A stretch of DNA of 64,000 bases from assembly GCF_003287275.1 (NCBI RefSeq), contig NZ_QEVW01000005.1, forward strand, positions 868,001 through 932,000, written 5' to 3'. The notes below the pieces were generated by a model. That model saw nothing but the letters and a program-made list of their open reading frames with translations, had not been told where the DNA came from and searched no databases. Of this stretch, positions 27,093 to 35,372 are shown piece after piece. A program made the translations under genes and the position numbers. Source of the stretch: Paenibacillus taichungensis (lineage in GTDB: Bacteria > Bacillota > Bacilli > Paenibacillales > Paenibacillaceae). Position 1 is the stretch's first letter, and each line of letters opens with the position of its first letter.

Positions 27093-27146
27093 CGAATTGT
27101 CTGCGCATGCCACCCGTTTTAACGGATCTGTATCTGTATCTTTTTC

Positions 27147-27779
27147 TTATTTTACCCAGGCCAGAGCCAGACCATCATAATCCGGCAGCATCGTTGTTAC
27201 GAGGCGCGGGTCACTCGCCATCTGCTCGTTGAAGCGTCGAACCGCGAGGACAGCCGGACCCTGCTTGTCCGGATTCAGCGTACGGCCGCGCAGGAAACAG
27301 TTATCTCCCACAATGACCGCCCCGGGCCGCGCGAGCTTAATGGCGTAATCGAGATAAACGGGATAATTCTCTTTGTCTGCATCAATGAAGAAGAAGTCGA
27401 AGGTACGCCCTTCCTGCGCCAGCTTCTCCAGACTGTCGGCTGCGGGGCCGATTCGATATTCGACCTTATCTCCAAACCCCCCTTCCTCCAGATGACCACG
27501 AGCCATCGCTGCGTATTCCTCTTTCAGTTCCAGCGAAGTCAGTGTTCCACCGTCACTTAGACCGCGAGCAAGACAGATACCGCTATATCCACCCAGCACA
27601 CCGATTTCGAGTACAGCCTCCGCTTTTGATGTCTTCGCGAGAAAAGTGAGCAACCGGCCATAGGCCGCTGCAACCGAAACTTCCGGCATGCCGTTCGATC
27701 GGATGGCTTCTTTTACCTTTAACAAGAGATCATCCTCTTGAAATAATTGATTTACATATTCGTCAGGGGTCAGATTCAC
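27147..27779 (-). CDS. Class I SAM-dependent O-methyltransferase (CCoAOMT/YrrM-like)
   Basis: The 210-residue protein has the SAM-binding motif VLEIGVLGGYSGICLA, then TSLELKEEYAAMARGHLEE and the metal-site segment FDFFFIDADKENYPVYLDYA. This is the O-methyltransferase 3 family (caffeoyl-CoA OMT-like), a Mg2+-dependent group that includes the tRNA hydroxyuridine methyltransferase TrmR/YrrM and catechol-type enzymes. The start is a GTG at 27779 with AGGAGG 9 bases upstream. It is a single gene. The substrate is undetermined. Confidence 0.9.
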   Translation of the reverse strand: MNLTPDEYVNQLFQEDDLLLKVKEAIRSNGMPEVSVAAAYGRLLTFLAKTSKAEAVLEIGVLGGYSGICLARGLSDGGTLTSLELKEEYAAMARGHLEEGGFGDKVEYRIGPAADSLEKLAQEGRTFDFFFIDADKENYPVYLDYAIKLARPGAVIVGDNCFLRGRTLNPDKQGPAVLAVRRFNEQMASDPRLVTTMLPDYDGLALAWVK

Positions 27780-27933
27780 CGCTAAAATCCTCCTTGGACA
27801 CTTGGACTGCTTTCCATATGGATGCCAATGTTCTATAATAAATGTTTGTTGTCAAACACAGGCGGTTGAACTGCTGCATCGGCTCGAAAGATGAATGCAT
27901 GAGCGCACCGCATTTCTCATTGTAAGTTTTTTC

Positions 27934-27991
27934 ACGGAAAGCGGCAAGGCCGCACCGTCACTATACAGCTTAGAGAAGGAAATTCCTTCTC
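27934..27991 (+). promoter_or_regulatory. Two strong hairpins in the leader of the rRNA methyltransferase gene
   Basis: Hairpin A nests GCGGC/GCCGC inside ACGG/CCGT (27934-27958). Hairpin B is a perfect GAGAAGGA-AAT-TCCTTCTC (27973-27991). Both lie directly before the ribosome-binding site of the gene at 28012, and neither has a T run. Confidence 0.5.
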
Positions 27992-28011
27992 CGGCTTGAA
28001 ATGGAGTTGAA

Positions 28012-29172
28012 ATGAATCACATGGCTCAATTGCAATTGATTGCGACCTCGGCGATGGGACTCGAGGCTGTTGTCGCCCGGGAACTGAAGCAACTGGGGTA
28101 TGAGGATGTTACGATCGACAATGGCCGGGTTTTCTTCACTGGAGATTATATTGATATCTGCCGGTGTAATCTGTGGCTGAGAAGTTCCGATCGGGTGTTG
28201 ATCAAAATGGGTGAATTCCCGGCGACAACGTTCGATGAATTATTTGAAGGTACCAAAGCATTACCTTGGGAGGAATGGATTCCAGCCGATGGCGAATTTC
28301 CGGTAGAAGGTCGCTCCCACAAGTCTCAGCTGAGCAGCGTGCCTGCATCACAAGGGATCGTGAAGAAAGCAATCGTAGAGAAACTGAAGCTGACTTATGA
28401 CACGGAGTGGTTCCCAGAGGATGGGTCTCGTTATGTGATTGAGGTCATTCTGTTGAACGATCGGGCTCTGCTTACGCTGGATACAACTGGACCTGGTCTG
28501 CACAAACGTGGTTATCGCAAACTGGTAACTGAAGCTCCGCTCAAAGAAACGCTTGCTGCGGCGCTTATTCAGCTCAGTCGCTGGAATGTATCCCGCCCCT
28601 TCTATGATCCATGTTGCGGATCAGGTACAATGCTGATTGAAGCCGCCATGATCGGCTGGAACATTGCACCAGGACTGCGTCGGACCTTTAACTCCGAGAA
28701 CTGGGCTGTCATTCCTGAAGAATTGTGGGAACAGGCGCGCGAAGAAGCATTTGACGCGGTTCGCGACGATATTCCATTGCAAATTTCGGGCAGTGACATC
28801 GATCCGGAAGCCATTGAAGTTGCGCAGGCAGCAATCAAGAGTGCCGGCTTCGCCAAGGATATTGAAGTCAGCGTCCTGCCAGCTCATCGTGCAAGACCAC
28901 AGGGTGAATATGGTGTCATTATTACCAACCCTCCATATGGTGAACGTTTGAGTGAAGAGAAAGAAGTACAGAAGCTGCTTCGTTCTTTAGGGCGCAGTTA
29001 CCTCGATTTGCCGACATGGTCCTTTTTCGCCATCACGTCGACCAAATCGTTCGAGGAAGACTTCGGCCACAAGGCAGACAAGCGCCGCAAGTTGTTCAAT
29101 GGACGCATCGAAACCCAATATTATCAGTATTTGGGCCCACTGCCTCCACGTAACAAAACACCACAACAATAA
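28012..29172 (+). CDS. THUMP-domain class I rRNA methyltransferase (YpsC/RlmL-like)
   Basis: The 386-residue protein has an N-terminal THUMP-type RNA-binding part (residues 1-160, opening with ATSAMGLEAVVARELKQLGY). A Rossmann methyltransferase follows with DPCCGSGTMLIEAA and the N2-guanine catalytic motif NPPYGERL. It resembles the N-terminal half of E. coli RlmL and B. subtilis YpsC, which act on guanines of 23S rRNA. The ATG at 28012 has ATGGAG 5 bases before it. It is a single gene with a structured leader and a clean terminator. Confidence 0.93.
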   Translation: MNHMAQLQLIATSAMGLEAVVARELKQLGYEDVTIDNGRVFFTGDYIDICRCNLWLRSSDRVLIKMGEFPATTFDELFEGTKALPWEEWIPADGEFPVEGRSHKSQLSSVPASQGIVKKAIVEKLKLTYDTEWFPEDGSRYVIEVILLNDRALLTLDTTGPGLHKRGYRKLVTEAPLKETLAAALIQLSRWNVSRPFYDPCCGSGTMLIEAAMIGWNIAPGLRRTFNSENWAVIPEELWEQAREEAFDAVRDDIPLQISGSDIDPEAIEVAQAAIKSAGFAKDIEVSVLPAHRARPQGEYGVIITNPPYGERLSEEKEVQKLLRSLGRSYLDLPTWSFFAITSTKSFEEDFGHKADKRRKLFNGRIETQYYQYLGPLPPRNKTPQQ

Positions 29173-29191
29173 TAATATTAGAATGATCAAG

Positions 29192-29224
29192 CGCCCCTGC
29201 CTTCCACGGCTGGGGCGTTTTTTT
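29192..29224 (+). terminator. Intrinsic terminator
   Basis: CGCCCC (29192-29197) pairs with GGGGCG (29212-29217), followed by seven T. Confidence 0.85.
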
Positions 29225-29385
29225 GTATGTATTTCAGGAGACTTATGGATGATCTTGATAACATTGCTTCCGCATGAAGTTTTTATCCCCTGGGCATAGT
29301 TGAAAAGCCATGACACCACGCTATAATGGATAAAGTCCTATTTTACATTCCGTTAACAAAACCATTCATCAGGGAGGAGACATAT

Positions 29386-31383
29386 ATGTTTGTCACTAAG
29401 CCAACACGCGGCCTTACGCCGCGCGGGCTTCTGAGTCATCCACTTACGTTATATCTTATTTTTCTTGTACTCATGCTGCTCAAATTAATGTGGCTTCACC
29501 ACAATCTGCACGCCTACAACATTACGATGGGGCTTCTGGACAAAGTGATTGCCATCGGTTCGCTGCTGCTTCTGTCCTTCTGGACCTGGTGGTTGCCTCG
29601 CCGGGGCATGATTATATCACTCGTTATGCTCAATCTGCTGCTCACTGCACTGATTTATGCGGATATGGTTTATTATCGCTACTTTCAGGATTTTTTAACG
29701 ATTCCTGTGCTGATGCAAGCCAGACAGGTCGACGCTTTGGGAGACAGCATCGCTACGCTAATCTACGCCAGTGATCTGTGGTTTTTCGTCGATTGGCTGG
29801 TGGTTATCCCATATGCAGCAATCCTTCTTTTCAGCAAACGTAACCGTCGGGGAGATTACAGCGCATATTCGAACGGGTTAAACTCTTACTCATCAAACTC
29901 CCGCAAAACAACCATGCGTCGTCGACTCACCGCAGGTATCATTGCCCTGGTGTTGGGTCTGGGGCTCGCGGTTGGTCCGATTTATTTTTATAGTAAAACC
30001 TGGGCAAAAGGGTTGTTCGATAACAACTGGTGGAACGTATCCATGTACAATGTTACCGGACTTCTTGCTTTTCATGGCTATGATCTGTACAACTATGCCA
30101 AAGACCAGCTTGGCTCTGGACCGGAGGTCGATCCTGCCGATCTCGAACAGGCGGAAGCTTATTTCGCCAACAGACAACAGGCTGATCCACCGAAGGATGC
30201 GATGTTTGGCAAGTACAAAGACAGTAATGTAATCATTGTCCAAGGTGAAGCCTTCATGAATTTCATGATTGGCCAGAGCATTGGCGGACAGGAAATTACG
30301 CCTCATTTTAACGAGCTGATGAAGGAAAGCCAGTACTACAGTCACTTTTATCATCAGACAGGTCAGGGACGGACATCGGATGCCGACTTTGGGGCCAATA
30401 TTTCATTGCATCCGCTGTCGGTTGGATCCGCATTTGTCCGTTACGCAGACCACAGTTACGATTCCCTGCCTTCTATCTTGAAGGATCATGGTTATAGTAC
30501 GAATGTATTTCATGCCTATGAGAGTGGATTTTGGAATCGTTATACGATGTATCAGAATATGAAGTATGACAAGTTTTACAGTAAAAATGATTTTGAACAG
30601 GATGACCCGCTTGGCTGGTCGCTCTCCGATGATTCCTTTTTCCGCCAATCGGTTGAGAAAATGAGCAGTGAAGTGACAGAACCTTTCTATTCATTCCTGA
30701 TTACGCTCAGCAGTCATCATCCATACGCGTTGCCCCAGGATAAACAGCAGCTGGATGTCGGGGAATTCAAGGGAACGATGTTTGGTAATTATCTGCAATC
30801 CGTTCATTACGTGGATTCTGCGCTCGGCAACATGGTGGAAGACCTGAAAAATAGGGGATTGTGGGACAAAACGATCTTCATGTTCTATGGGGATCACGAT
30901 AACTCCATCAAGGAACAGCCGCAATACGAGAAGTTTCTCGGACGCTCGCTGAACGATCTGGATATGGAGCAGATTATGAACGAAGTGCCTTTGCTGGTGC
31001 ATCTGCCCGACGGAGCCTCAGCGGGGACGATTGACGAGCCTGCCGGACAACTGGATGTTACACCTTCAGTACTGCATCTGCTGGGGATATCAGATCAATC
31101 CTACTACCACATGGGCAACGATGTGTACGACGGTTCCTCCCGCATGGTGGTATTGCGCAGCGGTGCATTTACAGATGGCTCCCTGTTCTATATCCCTTCG
31201 GATGATTACATCTATGACAGCGGATCCTGTTACGATCTGTCTACAGGCACCAAAACGGATATTAATGCTTGCCGACCTGCTCATGAGGAAGCAACGAAAC
31301 GACTGCATGTGTCAGATACGGTTAATACGTTTGACCTGATCTCGCGTTTTCGCGAGCAGCAAGCGTCTGATTCCGAATCCTAA
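29386..31383 (+). CDS. Lipoteichoic acid synthase-family sulfatase-like protein
   Basis: The 665-residue protein has five N-terminal transmembrane helices (about residues 18-215) and a large extracellular sulfatase-fold domain. The catalytic threonine is in GRTSDADFG (T330); GDHDNS and HAYESGFWNR also fit the metal site. LtaS-type enzymes polymerise glycerol phosphate from phosphatidylglycerol on the outer face of the membrane. The ATG at 29386 has GGGAGGAG 8 bases upstream; an ATG at 29326 has none. Several LtaS paralogues usually exist in Bacillales, so this may be the main synthase, a primase or a stress form. Confidence 0.93.
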   Translation: MFVTKPTRGLTPRGLLSHPLTLYLIFLVLMLLKLMWLHHNLHAYNITMGLLDKVIAIGSLLLLSFWTWWLPRRGMIISLVMLNLLLTALIYADMVYYRYFQDFLTIPVLMQARQVDALGDSIATLIYASDLWFFVDWLVVIPYAAILLFSKRNRRGDYSAYSNGLNSYSSNSRKTTMRRRLTAGIIALVLGLGLAVGPIYFYSKTWAKGLFDNNWWNVSMYNVTGLLAFHGYDLYNYAKDQLGSGPEVDPADLEQAEAYFANRQQADPPKDAMFGKYKDSNVIIVQGEAFMNFMIGQSIGGQEITPHFNELMKESQYYSHFYHQTGQGRTSDADFGANISLHPLSVGSAFVRYADHSYDSLPSILKDHGYSTNVFHAYESGFWNRYTMYQNMKYDKFYSKNDFEQDDPLGWSLSDDSFFRQSVEKMSSEVTEPFYSFLITLSSHHPYALPQDKQQLDVGEFKGTMFGNYLQSVHYVDSALGNMVEDLKNRGLWDKTIFMFYGDHDNSIKEQPQYEKFLGRSLNDLDMEQIMNEVPLLVHLPDGASAGTIDEPAGQLDVTPSVLHLLGISDQSYYHMGNDVYDGSSRMVVLRSGAFTDGSLFYIPSDDYIYDSGSCYDLSTGTKTDINACRPAHEEATKRLHVSDTVNTFDLISRFREQQASDSES

Positions 31384-31471
31384 CAAACACTGAGCGGAAC
31401 GTTGCACCGACAGAAATGTATTATTCATTTTTCAAAGCTAAGCCGACACTACACTGAAATGGAGCTAATGC

Positions 31472-31903
31472 ATGACCATGACGTCACATCCAGATCAATT
31501 CAATATTGAACAAAAGCTGTTCGAAGAAGCAGCAAACTTTGTCAAACATCGCTACCCTCAAGGGTGGGGTGGGGCGGCTGCCGTTTATACTGAATCTGGC
31601 TCGCTGTTAATCAGCGTAGCTCCAGAAGTGATTAATGACGCCACACACTTATGTATGGAAACAGGAGCCTATCTGGAAGCACACAAATTAAACGAGCGTG
31701 TCACCCACTCGATCTGCGTGGCACGTGACGATGAGTACTCGGCATTCAAGGTCCTCACCCCTTGTGGTGTGTGCCAAGAACGACTGTTTTTCTGGGGAGA
31801 AGACGTGAAAGCTGCCGTATACGACCCGGATGGCACTTTAATTTACAAGAGATTGGACGAAATTCAGCCTTACCATTGGACCAAAGCATACCGGGATAAA
31901 TAA
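31472..31903 (+). CDS. Cytidine deaminase-like protein with a Cys-Met-Glu site
   Basis: The 143-residue protein has the deaminase fold. The zinc site reads CMETGAY (C61, E63) and PCGVCQERL (C98, C101). Thus the usual His of HxE is replaced by Cys, as in true cytidine deaminases and blasticidin S deaminase, where three Cys bind zinc and Glu is the proton shuttle. The size fits this group. The substrate is uncertain. GGAG lies 7 bases before the ATG. It is 88 bases after the LTA synthase gene with no terminator seen between, so it may be read through. Confidence 0.88.
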   Translation: MTMTSHPDQFNIEQKLFEEAANFVKHRYPQGWGGAAAVYTESGSLLISVAPEVINDATHLCMETGAYLEAHKLNERVTHSICVARDDEYSAFKVLTPCGVCQERLFFWGEDVKAAVYDPDGTLIYKRLDEIQPYHWTKAYRDK

Positions 31904-31916
31904 GAAGTTAAACTAC

Positions 31917-31962
31917 AAGTGTTGAGAATGCAATCCGTTGCATGCTTCAGCACTTCTTTTTT
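31917..31962 (+). terminator. Intrinsic terminator after the deaminase gene
   Basis: AAGTGTTGA (31917-31925) pairs with TCAGCACTT (31947-31955), with an inner perfect ATGCAA-TCCG-TTGCAT stem, then seven T. Confidence 0.85.
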
Positions 31963-32059
31963 TGAGGCTGGGAATAACCACAACCTTGCGAATGATGGAA
32001 AGTCGCTATATAATTGTAACTGTATTGGTTTCATTTATAGATAATGGAGGTTTTAATGC

Positions 32060-32794
32060 ATGAATATTGAAATATGGTCCGACTTTATGTGTCCTTTCTG
32101 TTATATTGGCAAACGTCGTTTGGAGAATGTACTGGCACAATTCCCACACCGCGATGATGTGAAATTACAGTTCAAAAGTTTCGAACTCGATCCAAATGCT
32201 GAATTGAACAGTGGCAAAACCAACGCGGAATATCTCGCTGCCAAATACAATATGAGTGTGGAGCAGGCACGTGGCATGAATGCACAGATGAACGCCAATG
32301 CTCGTACAGCTGGACTGGAATACAACATTGATGAGATGATTCCTACCAACTCTTTCTCTGCTCACCGGCTGACCCATTGGGCAGAAACACAAGGAAAAAT
32401 GCTTGAACTGAGCGAACGATTATTTCAAGCGATTTTCATTGAAGGCAAACATGTCGGCAATACCGATGTACTGATCCAGTTAGCTGAAGAAGTCGGTCTG
32501 GACCGCAATGCCGCAGCAGAAGTCTTGTCAAGCAATCAATTCGCAGACCAAGTGCGTGCTGACCAGGCCGAAGGCGAACAGTTAGGCATCCGGGGTGTGC
32601 CGTTTTTCGTATTTGATCGCAAGTTCGCTGTATCTGGCGCTCAACCGGATGAAGTGTTCCTTGACGCTATTCAGAAAGCTTGGGACGAGCGCTCCCCTTT
32701 CACCATGGTAGAGTCCAACACCACTGACACAGATGGCAGTGGAGTGTGCACAGAAGACGGCTGCGAGGTTCCGCAACCGGATCAATCCAAATAA
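32060..32794 (+). CDS. FrnE-like DsbA-family oxidoreductase
   Basis: The 244-residue protein begins MNIEIWSDFMCPFCYIGKR: a thioredoxin-fold strand followed by the CPFC active site (C11, C14). The long helical insertion and the cis-Pro segment RGVPFFVFD match the FrnE/DsbA-like group. No signal peptide is present, so it is a cytoplasmic thiol-disulfide oxidoreductase. A second cysteine pair (CTEDGC) lies at the C terminus, as in FrnE of Deinococcus, and could exchange disulfides with the first. GGAGG precedes the ATG. It is a single gene with a strong terminator. Confidence 0.92.
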   Translation: MNIEIWSDFMCPFCYIGKRRLENVLAQFPHRDDVKLQFKSFELDPNAELNSGKTNAEYLAAKYNMSVEQARGMNAQMNANARTAGLEYNIDEMIPTNSFSAHRLTHWAETQGKMLELSERLFQAIFIEGKHVGNTDVLIQLAEEVGLDRNAAAEVLSSNQFADQVRADQAEGEQLGIRGVPFFVFDRKFAVSGAQPDEVFLDAIQKAWDERSPFTMVESNTTDTDGSGVCTEDGCEVPQPDQSK

Positions 32795-32800
32795 CACAAA

Positions 32801-32845
32801 AGCAGCAGGATCAAGGGGTTTCCCTTGATCCTGCTGCTTTATTTA
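32801..32845 (+). terminator. Very strong intrinsic terminator
   Basis: AGCAGCAGGATCAAGGG (32801-32817) pairs perfectly over 17 bp with 32822-32838 around a GTTT loop, followed by TTATTT. Confidence 0.9.
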
Positions 32846-32868
32846 AATCCATCCACATAAGATGAACT

Positions 32869-33073
32869 CATAATTTACACTATAACGGAGAGGGCAGAAC
32901 GAATCTGGAGAAGCGGCGCTAAAAGCTTTCTGAAAGAAAGCTGCAACGGAAGCATACACTTCGCATTTATCACTGGATTTTACCCTTTGAAGATAGGGAA
33001 TTCCAAAAATCCGGGGATAACGGCGATCGAAAGATTGTTCTGCACACGTAGTTGCATAGTGTAAAGGATTATG
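32869..33073. repeat. 205-bp inverted-repeat (MITE-like) structured element
   Basis: The element fills most of the gap between the FrnE-like and aldo/keto reductase genes. Its ends are TTTACACTAT (32874-32883) and ATAGTGTAAA (33056-33065), a perfect inverted pair. The match extends outward through CATAAT/ATTATG with a small bulge. Inside are GCAGAAC/GTTCTGC (32894-32900 and 33037-33043), AGCTTTCT-GAA-AGAAAGCT (32924-32942) and GGATTTT/AAAATCC (32975-32981 and 33006-33012) enclosing CCCT/AGGG. It has no open reading frame of note. The whole can fold into one branched hairpin. It looks like a non-autonomous repeat or a structured RNA; similar intergenic sequences seem familiar from Paenibacillus, but I could not verify this. 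Confidence 0.65.
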
Positions 33074-33161
33074 CTTTCATTTTATATCACGAAGAACGAT
33101 CCGTCACCGGAACATCCACAAGCAGATCATTAAACACTCATTTTGGAATTGAGCTACATGC

Positions 33162-33992
33162 TCAATCCCAAAACAGCTGATCCGGATGTGGTCCCGTCCG
33201 TTTATCCGAATCCAGCGCATCAATTAGTTTCAGCTCATCAGGAGTCAATTCAAAATCAAAGATGTCCGCATTCTCACGAATCCGCTCAGGGGTAACCGAT
33301 TTCGGAATCGTCACGATCTGGTTCTGGATATCCCAGCGCAGAATAACCTGTGCCGGTGTTTTTCCGTATTTCTGTGCCAGACTTTTCAAGGCCGATTCCT
33401 TGTTCAGTTTACCTCTCATAATGGGGCTCCACGCCTCCAATTGAATACCCTGCTCCCCACAGAAATCCTGCAGCTCCTGTTGAATCAGACCTGGATGCAG
33501 TTCCACCTGATTCACCGCAGGTACCGTCCCACCTTCATCTATGATATCGCGCAGATGGTGTACTTCAAAATTACTTACACCAATGGCACGTACGCTTCCT
33601 TCACTATATAGACGTTCGAATGCTCTCCACGTCTCTTTATACTGGTCTCTGCCAGGCCAATGAATTAAGTATAGATCAATGACATTTAATCCAAGCGCCT
33701 TCTGACTGGCCTCAAATGCTCTCAAAGTCGAATCAAACCCTTGGTCCTCATTCCACAGCTTTGTTGTTACAAACAGCTCATTACGGGCAATACCACTGCT
33801 CGCTATAGCCTGTCCCACTTCCTCTTCATTTCCATAGACGGACGCCGTATCAATGCTACGATATCCAACTTCCAATGCAGTCTCCACTGCTTGTTGTACT
33901 TCTTTACCTTTTGCTCGATAGGTCCCAAATCCCAGCCATGGCATCGTCACGCCGTTGTTCAGAATCGTACAATCTGTAATATGTTTTGTCAT
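33162..33992 (-). CDS. Aldo/keto reductase (YvgN-like)
   Basis: The 276-residue protein has the AKR barrel with the catalytic tetrad D48, Y53, K78 and the histidine of LYLIHWPG. The motifs GYRSIDTASVYGNEEEVG and the NADPH-binding IPKSVTPERIREN are present. It belongs to the group of 2,5-diketogluconate reductase and methylglyoxal reductases, which reduce aldehydes in the cytoplasm. AGGAGG lies 6 bases before the ATG. It is a single gene. The physiological substrate is unknown. Confidence 0.94.
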   Translation of the reverse strand: MTKHITDCTILNNGVTMPWLGFGTYRAKGKEVQQAVETALEVGYRSIDTASVYGNEEEVGQAIASSGIARNELFVTTKLWNEDQGFDSTLRAFEASQKALGLNVIDLYLIHWPGRDQYKETWRAFERLYSEGSVRAIGVSNFEVHHLRDIIDEGGTVPAVNQVELHPGLIQQELQDFCGEQGIQLEAWSPIMRGKLNKESALKSLAQKYGKTPAQVILRWDIQNQIVTIPKSVTPERIRENADIFDFELTPDELKLIDALDSDKRTGPHPDQLFWD

Positions 33993-34118
33993 TCTGTACC
34001 TCCTGTGTGAAATTTGCCTGCTCTTGGTCTATTAACCTTCTCACCAAATTTTAAGCGGCACTTCACACACAGTTTGGCTGAGATCAACTTCTTGGGGTCA
34101 TTCAAAAAAGACATGAAT

Positions 34119-34148
34119 AACCCGCAAAGCACTGCTGCTCTGCGGGTT
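34119..34148 (-). terminator. Stem-loop after the 93-residue gene
   Basis: On the minus strand AACCCGCA (34148-34141) pairs with TGCGGGTT (34126-34119). Only a weak T-rich tract follows, so it is a probable rather than certain terminator. Confidence 0.55.
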
Positions 34149-34166
34149 CTGGTGTGACAGGAACGC

Positions 34167-34448
34167 CTATAGATCCCCTTGCCCATTCTGACTCTGGATC
34201 GAGTTCAATCTTCTCTTCTCCTCAATGAACATCTCTTCTGCCAACTCAACACCCTGACCTCCAAGCGAACGTTCAGCTTGACGCATGGCCTGCTCGGTAT
34301 GTGCCAAACGACGCTCTGCCTGTTCAATGGTCTGTTCTGTTGGATGTGACATTGCCTGTGAAACGGCAAAATGAAGTTTGTTCACTGCATTCTGCGCCTG
34401 GGATACGGTCGTATCGGCTTGCAAACTGGAATCATAACGCTTCGGCAT
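34167..34448 (-). CDS. Small helical protein of unknown function
   Basis: The 93-residue product is polar and helical, rich in Q, E, A and H, with an AERRLAHTEQAMRQAERSLGG segment resembling a short coiled coil. There is no signal peptide. AAGGAGG lies 7 bases before the ATG, which supports translation. It stands alone between the aldo/keto reductase and a divergent lipoprotein gene. I do not recognise the family; a stress or spore protein is only a guess. Confidence 0.7.
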   Translation of the reverse strand: MPKRYDSSLQADTTVSQAQNAVNKLHFAVSQAMSHPTEQTIEQAERRLAHTEQAMRQAERSLGGQGVELAEEMFIEEKRRLNSIQSQNGQGDL

Positions 34449-34645
34449 GAGTATTCCTCCTTGGGATCATGTTCCTGTTACCCCTATAGCATGGTTGACA
34501 TCGACCCTCCTTATTCTTCTTTTGCTGAAACAATGACGAATCGCTCTGCTTTCTCCAAGATAGAGATGAAAATCAATATTTTGTATAACCTTTTCCAGTC
34601 TAATGCGTTTATTTGATAAGTACCTTTTCACAAGGAGGTGTGTGT

Positions 34646-35044
34646 TTGAAGAATTTTGGGTTTGTTTTCATTCTGCTATCTTCATTGCTACTTACCAGCG
34701 GCTGTACACCTTCGACGTATGAAATAACGGGATATACAGGCTCCTCCATTAATGACGAGATTCCGGTTCCCGTAAATGCAAAGCAGGTAAGCTTAACGAC
34801 ACATTCAGACAATCCAAACATTCAAAAAGGCATTAAATATGAATTAAAATATATCGGGGGAGAACAGGGATTATATGTACCATCCGATTATTTCGAGAAG
34901 TTGTCCGAAGCCGGATGGGTTGAGGTGGAAGAAGAGCGTATGGGGAATATTCATTTTTTTTTAAAAAGCAATACGGTCATCGCCATTGAGATTCAAGAGG
35001 ATACCTTTGATATTTTTGAAATGATGCAGGGCTTCACCTTTTAA
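34646..35044 (+). CDS. Small lipoprotein of unknown function
   Basis: The start is a TTG at 34646 with CAAGGAGG upstream; an upstream TTG at 34613 would place the Shine-Dalgarno inside the gene. The 132-residue product has a lipoprotein signal with lipobox LTSGC (Cys near residue 20), so it should be tethered outside the membrane. The mature part has alternating short strands and the motif EKLSEAGWVEVEEERMGN. No family is recognised. A bidirectional terminator follows. Confidence 0.75.
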   Translation: MKNFGFVFILLSSLLLTSGCTPSTYEITGYTGSSINDEIPVPVNAKQVSLTTHSDNPNIQKGIKYELKYIGGEQGLYVPSDYFEKLSEAGWVEVEEERMGNIHFFLKSNTVIAIEIQEDTFDIFEMMQGFTF

Positions 35045-35060
35045 TCTGTACCATTTCCGA

Positions 35061-35090
35061 TAAAAAAAAGAGAGGCCGCGGCCTCTCTTT
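35061..35090. terminator. Bidirectional terminator
   Basis: AAAGAGAGGCC and GGCCTCTCTTT form a perfect palindrome (35067-35090) with A and T tracts on both sides, between the lipoprotein gene and the convergent DUF1450 gene. Confidence 0.75.
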
Positions 35091-35129
35091 CCTGTCGTGG
35101 ACAAGTTTGCCCACTGCATATCCATATAA

Positions 35130-35351
35130 TTACTTCACGAATTTCGCTACTTTTGCAAGCACTTCTTCTTCTGACGGAGCACTGATGTACCGACCGTTGA
35201 TGAAGACAAAAGCACGCTTCGCGCAAGGACCACAATACGATTTGCAACCAATTTTGATCTCCGTATCCGGAGCCATTTTCTCCAACTTGGCCACAATCGA
35301 TTTTAGTCTGATATGATTACATTTTTCGCATACGCGGATATCGTTAGCCAT
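35130..35351 (-). CDS. DUF1450 (YuzB-like) protein
   Basis: The 73-residue protein has CEKCNH at the N terminus and GCKSYCGPCAKRAFVFINGRYI in the middle. The CxYCGxC pattern is typical of the DUF1450/YuzB family, a thioredoxin-like ferredoxin fold that probably binds a metal or a 2Fe-2S cluster. AAGGGGAAC precedes the ATG. It lies 21 bases after the HesB-like gene, so the two are probably one operon concerned with iron-sulfur chemistry (inference). Confidence 0.82.
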   Translation of the reverse strand: MANDIRVCEKCNHIRLKSIVAKLEKMAPDTEIKIGCKSYCGPCAKRAFVFINGRYISAPSEEEVLAKVAKFVK

Positions 35352-35372
35352 GAGTTCCCCTTCTTCGCTCCC

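Noticed and set aside
27780..28011. RNase P RNA gene before the THUMP methyltransferase gene, as its Bacillus homologue lies near rnpB.
   Set aside because: The conserved RNase P core sequences are missing and only about 230 bases are available, against about 400 needed.
28987..29319. A 110-residue minus-strand frame across the end of the rRNA methyltransferase gene.
   Set aside because: It is the reverse of a well-supported gene and of its terminator, and its product looks like no protein family.
33989..34112. A minus-strand frame with CVKCRLKFGEKVNRP that ends by overlapping the ATG of the aldo/keto reductase gene.
   Set aside because: It has no ribosome-binding site at its start and begins inside or just after a terminator stem. 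The overlap comes only from the Shine-Dalgarno sequence of the next gene.
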